This document shows positions 46,414 to 61,270 of a stretch of DNA of 64,000 nucleotides, piece after piece. How positions within the stretch are numbered: position 1 is the first letter of the stretch; each line of letters starts with the position of its first letter. The stretch lies in assembly GCA_039566865.1 (NCBI GenBank), contig CM076948.1:17991001-18055000 (forward strand), in the 5' to 3' direction. Source of the DNA: Aurelia coerulea (taxonomy: Eukaryota > Cnidaria > Scyphozoa > Semaeostomeae > Ulmaridae). The position numbers and the translations under genes are program-made. The notes under the pieces are model-generated. The model saw only the letters and a list, made by a program, of their open reading frames with translations, had not been told where the DNA came from and made no database searches.

Positions 46414-49400
46414 TTAGTTTTTTCCTTAGTCTCATTTTAGCTTTACTGCATAAACAAACATCCATTAATAAAATGTTTATTTTCTTAAAGAAAACAAAAT
46501 ATAAACACAAAAAGTGTGGGTTAACGTACTTTAGTAGCTACAAATTATATTATAAAGAGAACTGCACTCATCGTTCTTTAAAACTTTAGTTCTGCCAGTA
46601 ACTTCTTTTATAGCAATATATTAGTGCTGCAGCAAACATTCTTGGAAACATTACTATAGACATTAGTTTTGTCTTTAGTCTCATTTTAGCTTTACTGCAT
46701 AAAGAAACATCGATTAATTAAATGTTTATTTTCTTAAAGAAAACAAAATATAAACACAAAAAGTGTAGTTTAATGTACTTTAGTAACTACAATTTATATT
46801 ATAAAGAGATTTGCACTCATCGTTCTTTAAAACTTTAGTTATGCCAGTAATTTCTTTTTTAGCACTATATTAGTGCTGCAGCAACCATTCTTGGAAACAT
46901 TGCTATAGCCATTAGTTTTTTCCTTAGTCTCATTTTAGCTTTACTGCATAAACAAACATCCATTAATAAAATGTTTATTTTCTTAAAGAAAACAAAATAT
47001 AAACACAAAAAGTGTGGGTTAACGTACTTTAGTAGCTACAAATTATATTTATAAAGATAACTGTGCTCATCGTTCTTTAAAAAACTTTATTTCTGCCAGT
47101 AACTTCTTCTATAGTACTATATTAGTGCTGCAGCAACCATTCTTGGAAACATTACTATAGATATTAGTTTTCTCTTTAGTCTCATTATTGCTTTACTGCA
47201 TAAACAAACATCGATTTATTAAATGTTTATTTTCTAAAATAAAACAAAATATAATCACAAAAAGTTTTAGTTAACGTACTTTAGTAGCTACAATTTATAT
47301 TATAAAGAGAATTGCACTCATCGTTCTTTAAAACTTTAGTTCTGCCAGTAATTTCTTCTATAGCACTCTATTAGTGCTGCAGCAACCCTTCTTGGAAAAA
47401 TTACTATAGCCATTAGTTTTTTCCTTAGTCTCATTTCCTTAGTCTCACTGCATAAGCAAACATCCATTAATAAAATGTTTATTTTCTTAAAGAAAACAAA
47501 ATATAAACACAAAAAGTGTGGGTTAACGTACTTTAGTAGCTACAATTTACATTATAAAGAGAATTGCACACGTCGTTCTTTAAAACTTTAGTTCGGCCAG
47601 TAACTTCTTTAATAGCACTCTATTAGTGCTGCAGCAACCCTTCTTAGAAGCGTTACTATAGACATTAGTTTTTTCTTTAGTCTCATTTTAGCTTTACTGC
47701 ATAAACAAACATCCATTAATAAAATGTTTATTTTCTTAAAGAAAACAAAATATAAACACAAAAAGTGTGGGTTAACGTACTTTAGTAGCTACAAATTATA
47801 TTATAAAGAGAACTGTGCTCATCGTTCTTTAAAACTTTAGTTCTGCCAGTAACTTCTTCTATAGTACTATATTAGTGCTGCAGCAACCATTCTTGGAAAC
47901 ATTACTATAGATATTAGTTTTCTCTTTAGTCTCATTATTGCTTTACTGCATAAACAAACATCGATTTATTAAATGTTTATTTTCTAAAATAAAACAAAAT
48001 ATAATCACAAAAAGTTTTAGTTAACGTACTTTAGTAGCTACAATTTATATTATAAAGAGAATTGCACTCATCGTTCTTTAAAACTTTAGTTCTGCCAGTA
48101 ATTTCTTTTATAGCACTCTATTAGTGCTGCAGCAACCCTTCTTGGAAACATTACTATAGCCATTAGTTTTTTCCTTAGTCTCATTTTAACTTTACTGCAT
48201 AAACAAACATCTATTAATAAAATGTTTATTTTCTCAAGCAAAACAAGATATAAACACAAAATGTGTGAGTTAACGTACTTTAGTAGCCACAATTTATATT
48301 ATTAAAAGTATTGCACTCATCGTTCTTTAAAACTTTAGTTCGGCCAGTAACTTCTTTAATAGCACTCTATTAGTGCTGCAGCAACCCTTCTTGGAAACAT
48401 TAATATAGACATTAGTTTTTTCATTAGTCTCATTTTAGCTTTACTGCATCAACAAACATCGATTAATTAAATGATTATTTTCTCAAGGAAAACAAAATAT
48501 AAACGGAAAAACTGTGGATTAATGTATTTTAGCAGCTACAATTTATCTTATAAAGAGTATTGCACTCATCGGGCTTTAAAACTTTAGTTCTGCAAGTAAT
48601 TTCTTTTATAGCACTATATTAATGCTGCAGCAACCATTCTGAGAATCATTACTATAGCCATTAGTTTTTTCTTTAGTCTCATTTTATCATCTTTAATGCA
48701 TAAACAAACATCGATTAATTAGATGTTTATTTTCTAAAATAAAACAAAATATAATCACAAAAAGTTTTAGTTAACGTACTTTTGTAGCTACAATTTATAT
48801 TATAAAGAGAATTGCACTCATCGTTCTTTAAAACTTTAGTTCTGCCAGTAACTTCTTTTATAGCAATATATTGATGCTGCAGAAACCATTCTTGGAAACA
48901 TTACTATAGACATTAGTTTTGTCTTTAGTCTCATTTTAGCTTTACTGCATAAAGAAACATCGATTAATTAAATGTTTATTTTCTTAAAGAAAACAAAATA
49001 TAAACACAAAAAGTGTAGTTTAATGTACTTTAGTAACTACAATTTATATTATAAAGAGATTTGCACTCATCGTTCTTGATAACTTTAGTTATGCCAGTAA
49101 CTTCTTTAATAGCACTCTATTAGTGCTGCAGCAACCCTTCTTAGAAGCGTTACTATAGACATTAGTTTTTTCTTTAGTCTCATTTTAGCTTTACTGCATA
49201 AACAAACATCCATTAATAAAATGTTTATTTTCTTAAATAAAACAAAATATAAACACAAAAAGTGTGGGTTAACGTACTTTAGTAGCTACAAATTATATTA
49301 TAAAGAGAACTGTGCTCATCGTTCTTTAAAACTTTAGTTCTGCCAGTAACTTCTTCTATAGTACTATATTAGTGCTGCAGCAACCATTCTTGGAAACATT

Positions 49401-52400
49401 ACTATAGATATTAGTTTTCTCTTTAGTCTCATTATTGCTTTACTGCATAAACAAACATCGATTTATTAAATGTTTATTTTCTAAAATAAAACAAAATATA
49501 AACACAAAAAGTGTGGGTTAACGTACTTTAGTAGCTACAATTTACATTATAAAGAGAATTGCACACGTCGTTCTTTAAAACTTTAGTTCGGCCAGTAACT
49601 TCTTTAATAGCACTCTATTAGTGCTGCAGCAACCTTTCTTAGAAGCGTTACTATAGACATTAGTTTTTTCTTTAGTCTCATTTTAGCTTTACTGCATAAA
49701 CAAACATCGATTAATAAAATGTTTATTTTCCCAAAGAAAACAAAATATAAACACAAAAAGTGTGGGTTAACGTACTTTAGTAGCTACAAATTATATTATA
49801 AAGAGAACTGTGCTCATCGTTCTTTAAAACTTTAGTTCTGCCAGTAACTTCTTCTATAGTACTATATTAGTGCTGCAGCAACCATTCTTGGAAACATTAC
49901 TATAGATATTAGTTTTCTCTTTAGTCTCATTATTGCTTTACTGCATAAACAAACATCGATTTATTAAATGTTTATTTTCTAAAATAAAACAAAATATAAT
50001 CACAAAAAGTTTTAGTTAACGTACTTTTGTAGCTACAATTTATATTATAAAGAGAATTGCACTCATCGTTCTTTAAAACTTTAGTTCTGCCAGTAACTTC
50101 TTTTATAGCACTATATTAGTGCTGCAGCAAACATTCTTGGAAACATTACTATAGACATTAGTTTTTTCTTTAGTCTCATTTTAGCTTTACTGCATAAACA
50201 AACATCGATTAATTAAATGTTTATTTTCTTAAAGAAAACAAAATATAAACAAAAAAGTGTAGTTTAATGTACTTTAGTAACTACAATTTATATTATAAAG
50301 AGATTTGCACTCATCGTTCTTGAAAACTTTAGTTATGCCAGTAACTTCTTTAATAGCACTCTATTAGTGCTGCAGCAACCCTTCTTAGAAGCGTTACTAT
50401 AGACATTAGTTTTTTCTTTAGTCTCATTTTAGCTTTACTGCATAAACAAACATCCATTAATAAAATGTTTATTTTCTTAAAGAAAACAAAATATAAACAC
50501 AAAAAGTGTGGGTTAACGTACTTTAGTAGCTACAAATTATATTATAAAGAGAACTGTGCTCATCGTTCTTTAAAACTTTAGTTCTGCCAGTAACTTCTTC
50601 TATAGTACTATATTAGTGCTGCAGCAACCATTCTTGGAAACATTACTATAGATATTAGTTTTCTCTTTAGTCTCATTATTGCTTTACTGCATAAACAAAC
50701 ATCGATTTATTAAATGTTTATTTTCTAAAATAAAACAAAATATAATCACAAAAAGTTTTAGTTAACGTACTTTAGTAGCTACAATTTATATTATAAAGAG
50801 AATTGCACTCATCGTTCTTTAAAACTTTAGTTCTGCCAGTAATTTCTTTTATAGCACTCTATTAGTGCTGCAGCAACCCTTCTTGGAAACATTACTATAG
50901 CCATTAGTTTTTTCCTTAGTCTCATTTTAACTTTACTGCATAAACAAACATCTATTAATAAAATGTTTATTTTCTCAAGCAAAACAAGATATAAACACAA
51001 AATGTGTGAGTTAACGTACTTTAGTAGCCACAATTTATATTATTAAAAGTATTGCACTCATCGTTCTTTAAAACTTTAGTTCGGCCAGTAACTTCTTTAA
51101 TAGCACTCTATTAGTGCTGCAGCAACCCTTCTTGGAAACATTAATATAGACATTAGTTTTTTCATTAGTCTCATTTTAGCTTTACTGCATCAACAAACAT
51201 CGATTAATTAAATGATTATTTTCTCAAGGAAAACAAAATATAAACGGAAAAACTGTGGATTAATGTATTTTAGCAGCTACAATTTATCTTATAAAGAGTA
51301 TTGCACTCATCGGGCTTTAAAACTTTAGTTCTGCAAGTAATTTCTTTTATAGCACTATATTAATGCTGCAGCAACCATTCTGAGAATCATTACTATAGCC
51401 ATTAGTTTTTTCTTTAGTCTCATTTTATCATCTTTATTGCATAAACAAACATCGATTAATTAGATGTTTATTTTCTCAAAGAAAACAAAATATAAACACA
51501 AAAAGTGTGGGTTAAGGTACTTTAGTAGCTACAATTTTCATTATAAAGAGAATTGCACTCATCGTTCTTTAAAACTTTAGTTCTGCCAGTAATTTATTTT
51601 AAAGCACTCTATTAGTGCTGCAGCAACCCTTCTTGGAAACATTATTATAGCCATTAGTTCTTTCCTTAGTCTCATTTTAGCTTTACTGCATAAACAAACA
51701 TCGATTAATAAAATGTTTATTTTCTTGAAGAAAACAAAATATAAACACAAAAAGTGTGGGTTAACGTACTTTAGTAGCTACAATTTATATTATAAAGAGA
51801 ATTGCACTCATCGTTCTTTAAAACTTTAGTTCTGCCAGTAACTTCTTTAATAGCACTCTATTAGTGCTACAGCAACCCTTCTTGGAAATGTTACTATAGA
51901 CATTAGTTTTTTCTTTTGTCTCCTTTTAATTTTACTGCATTAACAAACATCGATATATTAAATGTTTATTTTCTCAAAGAAAACCAAATATAAACGGAAA
52001 AAGTGTGGGTTAACGTACTTTAGTAGCTACTATTTATATTATGCAGAGAATTGCACTCATCGTTCTTTAAAACTTTAGTTATGCCAGTAACTTCTTTAAT
52101 AGCACTCTATTAGTGCTGCAGCAACCCTTCTTGGAAATATTACTATAGACATTAGTTTTTTCTTTTGTCTCGTTTTAACTTTACTGCATTAACAAACATC
52201 GATTAATTAGATGTTTATTTTCTCAAAGAAAACAAAATATAAACACAAAAAGTGTGGGTTAAGGTACTTTAGTAGCTTACTAGGGTACTTTAATTTTCAT
52301 TATAAAGAGAATTGCACTCATCGTTCTTTAAAACTTTAGTTCAGCCAGTAATTTATTTTAAAGCACTCTATTAGTGCTGCAGCAACCCTTCTTGGAAACA

Positions 52401-55400
52401 TTATTATAGCCATTAGTTCTTTCCTTAGTCTCATTTTAGCTTTACTGCATAAACAAACATCGATTAATAAAATGTTTTTAATTTCTTGAAGAAAACAAAA
52501 TATAAACACAAAAAGTGTGGGTTAACCTACTTTAGTAGCTACAATTTATATTATAAAGAGAATTGCACTCATCGTTCTTTAAAACTTTAGTTCTGCCAGT
52601 AACTTCTTTAATAGCACTCTATTAGTGCTGCAGCAACCCTTCTTGGAAATATTACTATAGACATTAGTTTTTTCTTTTGTCTCATTTTAATTTTACTGCA
52701 TTAACAAACATCGATATATTAAATGTTTATTTTCTCAAAGAAAACCAAATATAAACGGAAAAAGTGTGGGTTAACGTACTTTAGTAGCTACTATTTATAT
52801 TATGCAGAGAATTGCACTCATCGTTCTTTAAAACTTTAGTTCTGCCAGTAACTTCTTTAATAGCACTCTATTAGTGCTGCAGCAACCCTTCTTGGAAATA
52901 TTACTATAGACATTAGCTTTTTCTTTTGTCTCGTTTTAACTTTACTGCATTAACAAACATCGATATATTAAATGTTTATTTTCTCAAAGAAAACAAAATA
53001 TAAACGGAAAAACTGTGGATTAATGTATTTTAGCAGCTACAACTTATCTTATAAAGAGAATTGCACTCATCGTTCTTTAAAGCGTTAGTTCTGCCAGTAA
53101 TTTATTTTAAAATACTCTATAAGTGCTGCAGCAACCCTTCTTGGAAACATTATTATAGCCATTAGTTTTTTCTTTAGTCTCATTTTAGCTTTACTGCATA
53201 AACAAACATCGATTAATAAAATGTTTATTTTCTTTAAGAAAACAAAATATAAACACAAAAAGTGTGGGTTAACCTACTTTAATAGCTACAATTTATCTTA
53301 TAAAGAGAATTGCACTCATCGTTCTTTAAAGCGTTAGTTCTGCCAGTAATTTATTTTAAAATACTCTATTAGTGCTGCAGCAACCCTTCTTGGAAACATT
53401 ACTATAGCAATTAGTTCTTTCTTTAGTCTCATTTTAGCTTTACTGCATAAACAAACATCGATTAATAAAATGTTTATTTTCTTAAAGAAAATAAAATATA
53501 AACACAAAAAGTGTGGGTTAAGGTACTTTAGTAGCTACAATTTTCATTATAAAGAGAATTGCACTCATCGTTCTTTAAAACTTTAGTTCTGCCAGTAATT
53601 TATTTTAAAGCACTCTATTAGTGCTGCAGCAACCCTTCTTGGAAACATTATTATAGCCATTAGTTCTTTCCTTAGTCTCATTTTAGCTTTACTGCATAAA
53701 CAAACATCGATTAATAAAATGTTTATTTTCTTGAAGAAAACAAAATATAAACACAAAAAGTGTGGGTTAACGTACTTTAGTAGCTACAATTTATATTATA
53801 AAGAGAATTGCACTCATCGTTCTTAAAAACTTTAGTTCTGCCAGTAACTTCTTTAATAGCACTCTATTCGTGCTACAGCAACCCTTCTTGGAAATATTAC
53901 TATAGACATTAGTTTTTTCTTTTGTCTCATTTTAATTTTACTGCATTAACAAACATCGATATATTAAATGTTTATTTTCTCAAAGAAAACCAAATATAAA
54001 CGGAAAAAGTGTGGGTTAACGTACTTTAGTAGCTACTATTTATATTATGCAGAGAATTGCACTCATCGTTCTTTAAAACTTTAGTTCTGCCAGTAACTTC
54101 TTTAATAGCACTCTATTAGTGCTTCAGCAACCCTTCTTGGAAATATTACTATAGACATTAGCTTTTTCTTTTGTCTCGTTTTAACTTTACTGCATTAACA
54201 AACATCGATTAATTAGATGTTTATTTTCTCAAAGAAAACAAAATATAAACACAAAAAGTGTGGGTTAAGGTACTTTAGTAGCTACAATTTTCATTATAAA
54301 GAGAATTGCACTCATCGTTCTTTAAAACTTTAGTTCTGCCAGTAATTTATTTTAAAGCACTCTATTAGTGCTGCAGCAACCCTTCTTGGAAACATTATTA
54401 TAGCCATTAGTTCTTTCTTTAGTCTCATTTTAGCTTTACTGCATAAACAAACATCGATTAATAAAATGTTTATTTTCTTGAAGAAAACAAAATATAAACA
54501 CAAAAAGTGTGGGTTAACGTACTTTAGTAGCTACAATTTATATTATAAAGAGAATTGCACTCATCGTTCTTTAAAACTTTAGTTATGCCAGTAACTTCTT
54601 TAATAGCACTCTATTAGTGCTGCAGCAACCCTTCTTGGAAATATTACTATAGACATTAGTTTTTTCTTTTGTCTCCTTTTAATTTTACTGCATTAACAAT
54701 CATCGATATATTAAATGTTTATTTTCTCAAAGAAAACCAAATATAAACGGAAAAAGTGTGGGTTAACGTACTTTAGTAGCTACTATTTATATTATGCAGA
54801 GAATTGCACTCATCGTTCTTTAAAACTTTAGTTCTGCCAGTAATTTCTTTAATAGCACTCTATTAGTGCTGCAGCAACCCTTCTTGGAAATATTACTATA
54901 GACATTAGTTTTTTCTTTTGTCTCATTTTAGCTTTACTGCATAAACAAACATCGATTAATTAAATGTTTATTTTCTTAAAGAAAACAAAATATAAACACA
55001 AAAAGTGTGGGTTAACCTACTTTAGTAGCTACAATTTATCTTATAAAGAGAATTGCACTCATCGTTCTTTAAAGCGTTAGTTCTGCCAGTAATTTATTTT
55101 AAAATACTCTATTAGTGCTGCAGCAACCCTTCTTGGAAACATTACTATAGCAATTAGTTCTTTCTTTAGTCTCATTTTAGCTTTACTGCATAAACAAACA
55201 TCGATTAATAAAATGTTTATTTTCTTAAAGAAAATAAAATATAAACACAAAAAGTGTGGGTTAACCTACTTTAGTAGCTACAATTTATATTATAAAGAGA
55301 ATTGCACTCATCGTTCTTTAAAACTTTAGTTCTGCCAGTAATTTCTTTTATAGCACTCTATTAGTGCTGCAGCAACCCTTCTTGGAAACATTACTATAGC

Positions 55401-58400
55401 AATTAGTTCTTTCTTTAGTCTCATTTTAGCTTTACTGCATAAACAAACATCGATTAATAAAATGTTTATTTTCTTAAAGAAAATAAAATATAAACCCAAA
55501 AAGTGTGGGTTAACGTACTTTAGTAGCTACTATTTATATTATGCAGAGAATTGCACTCATCGTTCTTTAAAGCGTTAGTTCTGCCAGTAATTTATTTTAA
55601 AATACTCTATAAGTGCTGCAGCAACCCTTCTTGGAAACATTATTATAGCCATTAGTATTTTCTTTAGTCTCATTTTAGCTTTACTGCATAAACAAACATC
55701 AATTAATAAAATGTTTATTTTCTTAAAGAAAACAAAATATAAACACAAAAAGTGTGGGTTAACCTACTTTAGTAGCTACAATTTATATTATAAAGAGAAT
55801 TGCACTCATCGTTCTTTAAAACTTTAGTTCTGCCAGTAATTTCTTTTATAGCACTCTATTAGTGCTGCAGCAACCCTTCTTGGAAACATTACTATAGCAA
55901 TTAGTTTTTTCTTTAGTCTCATTTTAGCTTTACTGCATAAACAAACATCGATTAATAAAATGTTCATTTTCTTAAAGAAAACAAAATATAAACACAAAAA
56001 GTGTGGGTTAACGTAATTTAGTAGCTAAAATTAATATTATAAAGAGAATTGCACTCATCTTCCTTTAAAACTTTAGTTCTGCCAGTAACGTCTTTTATAG
56101 AACTTTATAGGTGCTGCAGCAACCATTCTTGGAAACATTACTATAGACATTAGTTTTTTCTTTCGTCTCGTTTTATCTTTACTACATAAACGAACATCGA
56201 TTAATTAAATAATTTTTCTCTCAAGAAAAACAAGATATAAACACAAAAAGTGTGAGATAAAGTACTTTAGTAGCGACAATTTTATTATAAATAGAATTGC
56301 ACTAATCTTTCTTTAAAACTTTAGTTCTGCCAGTAACTTCTTTTATAGCACTATATTAGTGCTGCAGCAACCATTCTTGGAAACATTAATATAGACATTA
56401 GTTTTTTCTTAAGTCTCATTTTAGCTTTACTGCATAAACATACATCGATTAATTAAATGTTTATTTTCTCAAAGAAAACAAAATATAAACATAAAAAGTG
56501 TGGGTTAACGTACTTTAGTAGCTACAATTTATATTCTAAAGAGAATTGCGCTCATCGCTCTCCGAAACTTTAGTGCTGCAAGTAACTTCTTTTATAGCAT
56601 TATATTAGTGCAGCAGCAACCATTCTTGGAAACATTGCTATAGCCATTATTTTTTTCTTTAGTCTCATTTTAGCTTTACTGCATAAACAAGAATCTATTA
56701 ATTAAATGTTTATCTCTCAAAGAACACAAAATATAAACAAAAAAAGTGTAGGTTAACGTACTTTAGCATTTACAATTTATATTATAAAGGGAACTGCACT
56801 CATCGTTCTTTAAAACTTTAGTTCTGCCAGTAACTTCTTTTATAGCACTATATTAGTGCTGCAGCAACCATTCTTGGAAACATTACTATAGACATTAGTT
56901 TTTTCTTTAGTCTCATTTTAGCTTTACTGCATAAACAAGCATCCATTAATAAAATGTTTATTTTCTTAAAGAAAACAAAATATAAACACAAAAAGTGTGG
57001 GTTAACGTACTTTAGTACCTACAAATTATATTATAAAGAGAACTGCACTCATCGTTCTTTAAAACTTTAGTTCTGCCAGTAACTTCTTCTATAGCACTAT
57101 ATTAGTGCTGCAGCAACCCTTCTTAGAAGCGTTACTATAGACATTAGTTTTTTCTTTAGTCTCATTTTAGCTTTACTGCATAAACAAACATCCATTAATA
57201 AAATGTTTAGTTTCTTAAAGAAAACAAAATATAAACACAAAAAGTGTGGGTTAACCTACTTTAGTAGCTACAATTTATATTATAAAGAGAATTGCACTCA
57301 TCGTTCTTTAAAACTTTAGTTCTGCCAGTAATTTCTTTTATAGCACTCTATTAGTGTTGCAGCAACCCTTCTTGGAAACATTACTATAGCAATTAGTTCT
57401 TTCTTTAGTCTCATTTTAGCTTTACTGCATAAACAAACATCGATTAATAAAATGTTTATTTTCTTAAAGAAAACAAAATATAAACACAAAAAGTGTGGGT
57501 TAACCTACTTTAGTAGCTACAATTTATATTATAAAGAGAATTGCACTCATCGTTCTTTAAAACTTTAGTTCTGCCAGTAATTTCTTTTATAGCACTCTAT
57601 TAGTGCTGCAGCAACCCTTCTTGGAAACATTACTATAGCAATTAGTTCTTTCTTTAGTCTCATTTTAGCTTTACTGCATAAACAAACATCGATTAATAAA
57701 ATGTTTATTTTCTTAAAGAAAATAAAATATAAACACAAAAAATGTGGGTTAACGTACTTTAGTAGCTACTATTTATATTATGCAGAGAATTGCACTCATC
57801 GTTCTTTAAAGCGTTAGTTCTGCCAGTAATTTATTTTAAAATACTCTATAAGTGCTGCAGCAACCCTTCTTGGAAACATTATTATAGCCATTAGTTTTTT
57901 CTTTAGTCTCATTTTAGCTTTACTGCATAAACAAACATCGATTAATAAAATGTTTATTTTCTTAAAGAAAACAAAATATAAACACAAAAAGTGTGGGTTA
58001 ACCTACTTTAGTAGCTACAATTTATATTATAAAGAGAATTGCACTCATCGTTCTTTAAAACTTTAGTTCTGCCAGTAATTTCTTTTATAGCACTCTATTA
58101 GTGCTGCAGCAACCCTTCTTGGAAACATTACTATAGCAATTAGTTTTTTCTTTAGTCTCATTTTAGCTTTACTGCATGAACAAACATCGATTAATAAAAT
58201 GTTTATTTTCTTAAAGAAAACAAAATATAAACACAAAAAGTGTGGGTTAACGTAATTTAGTAGCTAAAATTAATATTATAAAGAGAATTGCACTCATCTT
58301 CCTTTAAAACTTTAGTTCTGCCAGTAACGTCTTTTATAGAACTTTATAGGTGCTGCAGCAACCATTCTTGGAAACATTACTATAGACATTAGTTTTTTCT

Positions 58401-61270
58401 TTCGTCTCGTTTTATCTTTACTACATAAACGAACATCGATTGATTAAATAATTTTTCTCTCAAGAAAAACAAGATATAAACACAAAAAGTGTGAGATAAA
58501 GTTCTTTAGTAGCGACAATTTTATTATAAATAGAATTGCACTAATCTTTCTTTAAAACTTTAGTTCTGCCAGTAACTTCTTTTATAGCACTATATTAGTG
58601 CTGCAGCAACCATTCTTGGAAACATTAATATAGACATTAGTTTTTTCTTAAGTCTCATTTTAGCTTTACTGCATAAACATACATCGATTAATTAAATGTT
58701 TATTTTCTCAAAGAAAGCAAAATATCAACACAAAAAGTTTGGATTAACGTAAGGTAACAGCTACAATTTACATTATAAAGAGAATTGCGCTCATCGCTCT
58801 CCGAAACTTTAGTGCTGCAAGTAACTTCTTTTATAGCATTATATTAGTGCAGCAGCAACCATTCTTGGAAACATTGCTATAGCCATTAGTTTTTTCCTTA
58901 GTCTCATTTTAGCTTTACTGCATAAACAAACATCCCTTAATAAAATGTTTATTTTCTTAAAGAAAACAAAATATAAACACAAAAAGTGTGGGTTAACGTA
59001 CTTTAGTAGCTACAAATTATATTATAAAGAGAACTGCACTCATCGTTCTTTAAAACTTTAGTTCTGCCAGTAACTTCTTCTATAGCACTATATTAGTGCT
59101 GCAGCAACCATTCTTGGAAACATTACTATAGACATTAGTTTTCTCTTTAGTCTCATTTTAGCTTTACTGCATAAACAAACATCGATTTATTAAATGTTTA
59201 TTTTCTTAAAGAAAACAAAATATAAACACAAAAAGTGTGGGTTAACGTACTTTAGTAGCTAAAATTTATATTATAAAGAGAATTGCACTCATCTTCCTTT
59301 AAAACTTTAGTTCTGCCAGTAACGTCTTTTATAGAACTTTATAGGTGCTGCAGCAACCATTCTTGGAAACATTACTATAGACATTAGTTTTTTCTTTCGT
59401 CTCGTTTTATCTTTACTACATAAACGAACATCGATTAATTAAATAATTTTTCTCTCAAGAAAAACAAGATATAAACACAAAAAGTGTGAGATAAAGTACT
59501 TTAGTAGCGACAATTTTATTATAAATAGAATTGCACTAATCTTTCTTTAAAACTTTAGTTCTGCCAGTAACTTCTTTTATAGCACTATATTAGTGCTGCA
59601 GCAACCATTCTTGGAAACATTAATATAGACATTAGTTTTTTCTTAAGTCTCATTTTAGCTTTACTGCATAAACATACATTGATTAATTAAATGTTTATTT
59701 TCTCAAAGAAAACAAAATATAAACACAAAAAGTGTGGGTTAACGTACTTTAGTAGCTACAATTTATATTATAAAGAGAATGGCACTCATCGTTCTTCAAA
59801 ACTCTAGTTCTGCAACTAATTTCTTTTATAGCACTATATTAGTGCTGCAGCACCCCTTCTTGGAAACATTGCTATAGCCATTAGTTTTTTCTTTAGTCTC
59901 ATTTTAGCTTTACTGCATGAAGAAACATCGATTAATAAAATGTTTATTTTCTCAAAGAAAGCAAAATATCAACACAAAAAGTTTGGATTAGCGTAACGTA
60001 GTAGCTACAATTTATATTATAAAGAGAATTGCGCTCATCGCTCTCCGAAACTTTAGTGCTGCAAGTAACTTCTTTTATAGCATTATATTAGTGCAGCAGC
60101 AACCATCCTTGGAAACATTGCTATAGCCATTAGTTTTTTCTTTAGTCTAATTTTAGCTTTACTGCATAAACAAGAATCTATTAATTAAATGTTTATCTCT
60201 CAAAGAACACAAAATATAAACAAAAAAAGTGTAGGTTAACGTACTTTAGCATTTACAATTTATATTATAAAGGGAACTGCACTCATCGTTCTTTAAAACT
60301 TTAGTTCTGCCAGTAACTTCTTTTATAGCACTATATTAGTGCTGCAGCAACCATTCTTGGAAACATTACTATAGACATTAGTTTTTTCTTTAGTCTCATT
60401 TTAGCTTTACTGCATAAACAAACATCCATTAATAAAATGTTTATTTTCTTAAAGAAAACAAAATATAAACACAAAAAGTGTGGGTTAACGTACTTTAGTA
60501 GCTACAAATTATATTATAAAGAGAACTGCACTCATCGTTCTTTAAAACTTTAGTTCTGCCAGTAACTTCTTCTATAGCACTATATTAGTGCTGCAGCAAC
60601 CATTCTTGGAAACATTACTATAGACATTAGTTTTCTCTTTAGTCTCATTTTAGCTTTACTGCATAAACAAACATCGATTTATTAAATGTTTATTTTCTAA
60701 AAGAAAACAAAATATAATCACAAGAAGAAAACAAAATATAATCACAAGAAGTTTTAGTTAACGTACTTTAGTAGCTACAATTTATATTATAAAGAGAATT
60801 GCACTCATCGTTCTTTAAAACTTTAGTTCTGCCAGTAATTTCTTTTATAGCACTCTATTAGTGCTGCAGCAACCCTTCTTGGAAACATTACTATAGCCAT
60901 TAGTTTTTTCCTTAGTCTCATTTTAGCTTTACTGCATAAACAAACATCCATTAATAAAATGTTTATTTTCTTAAAAAAAACAAAATATAAACACAAAAAG
61001 TGTGGGTTAACGTACTTTAGTAGCTACAATTTACATTATAAAGAGAATTGCACTCATCGTTCTTTGAAGCTTTAGTTCTGCCAGTAACTTCTTTAATAGC
61101 ACTCTATTAGTGCTGCAGCAACCCTTCTTGGAAACATTACTATAGACATTAGTTTTTTCTTTAGTCTCATTATAGCTTTACTGCATAAACAAACATCGAT
61201 TTATTAAATGTTTATTTTCTCAAAGAAAATAAAATATAAACAAAAAAAGTGTGAGTTAACGTACTTTAGC
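46414..61270 (+). repeat. Giant satellite higher-order unit, copy 2 (about 59 monomers)
   Basis: This is the second tandem copy of the long unit, enlarged internally. Five monomers are duplicated near 48800-51300. One monomer is lost near 56530 relative to 44820-45060. A 9-monomer stretch is repeated: ATCTTCCTTT lies at 56057 and again near 58297, with a further copy near 59290. Markers link it to copy 3 at an offset of about 14735 bp (46559 to 61294). The right boundary is approximate. Confidence 0.8.
60701..60748 (+). repeat. Local 24-bp tandem duplication within a monomer
   Basis: AAGAAAACAAAATATAATCA plus CAAG is present twice head to tail (starts at 60701 and 60725), giving this monomer an extra 24 bp. 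It is unique in the window. Confidence 0.9.
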
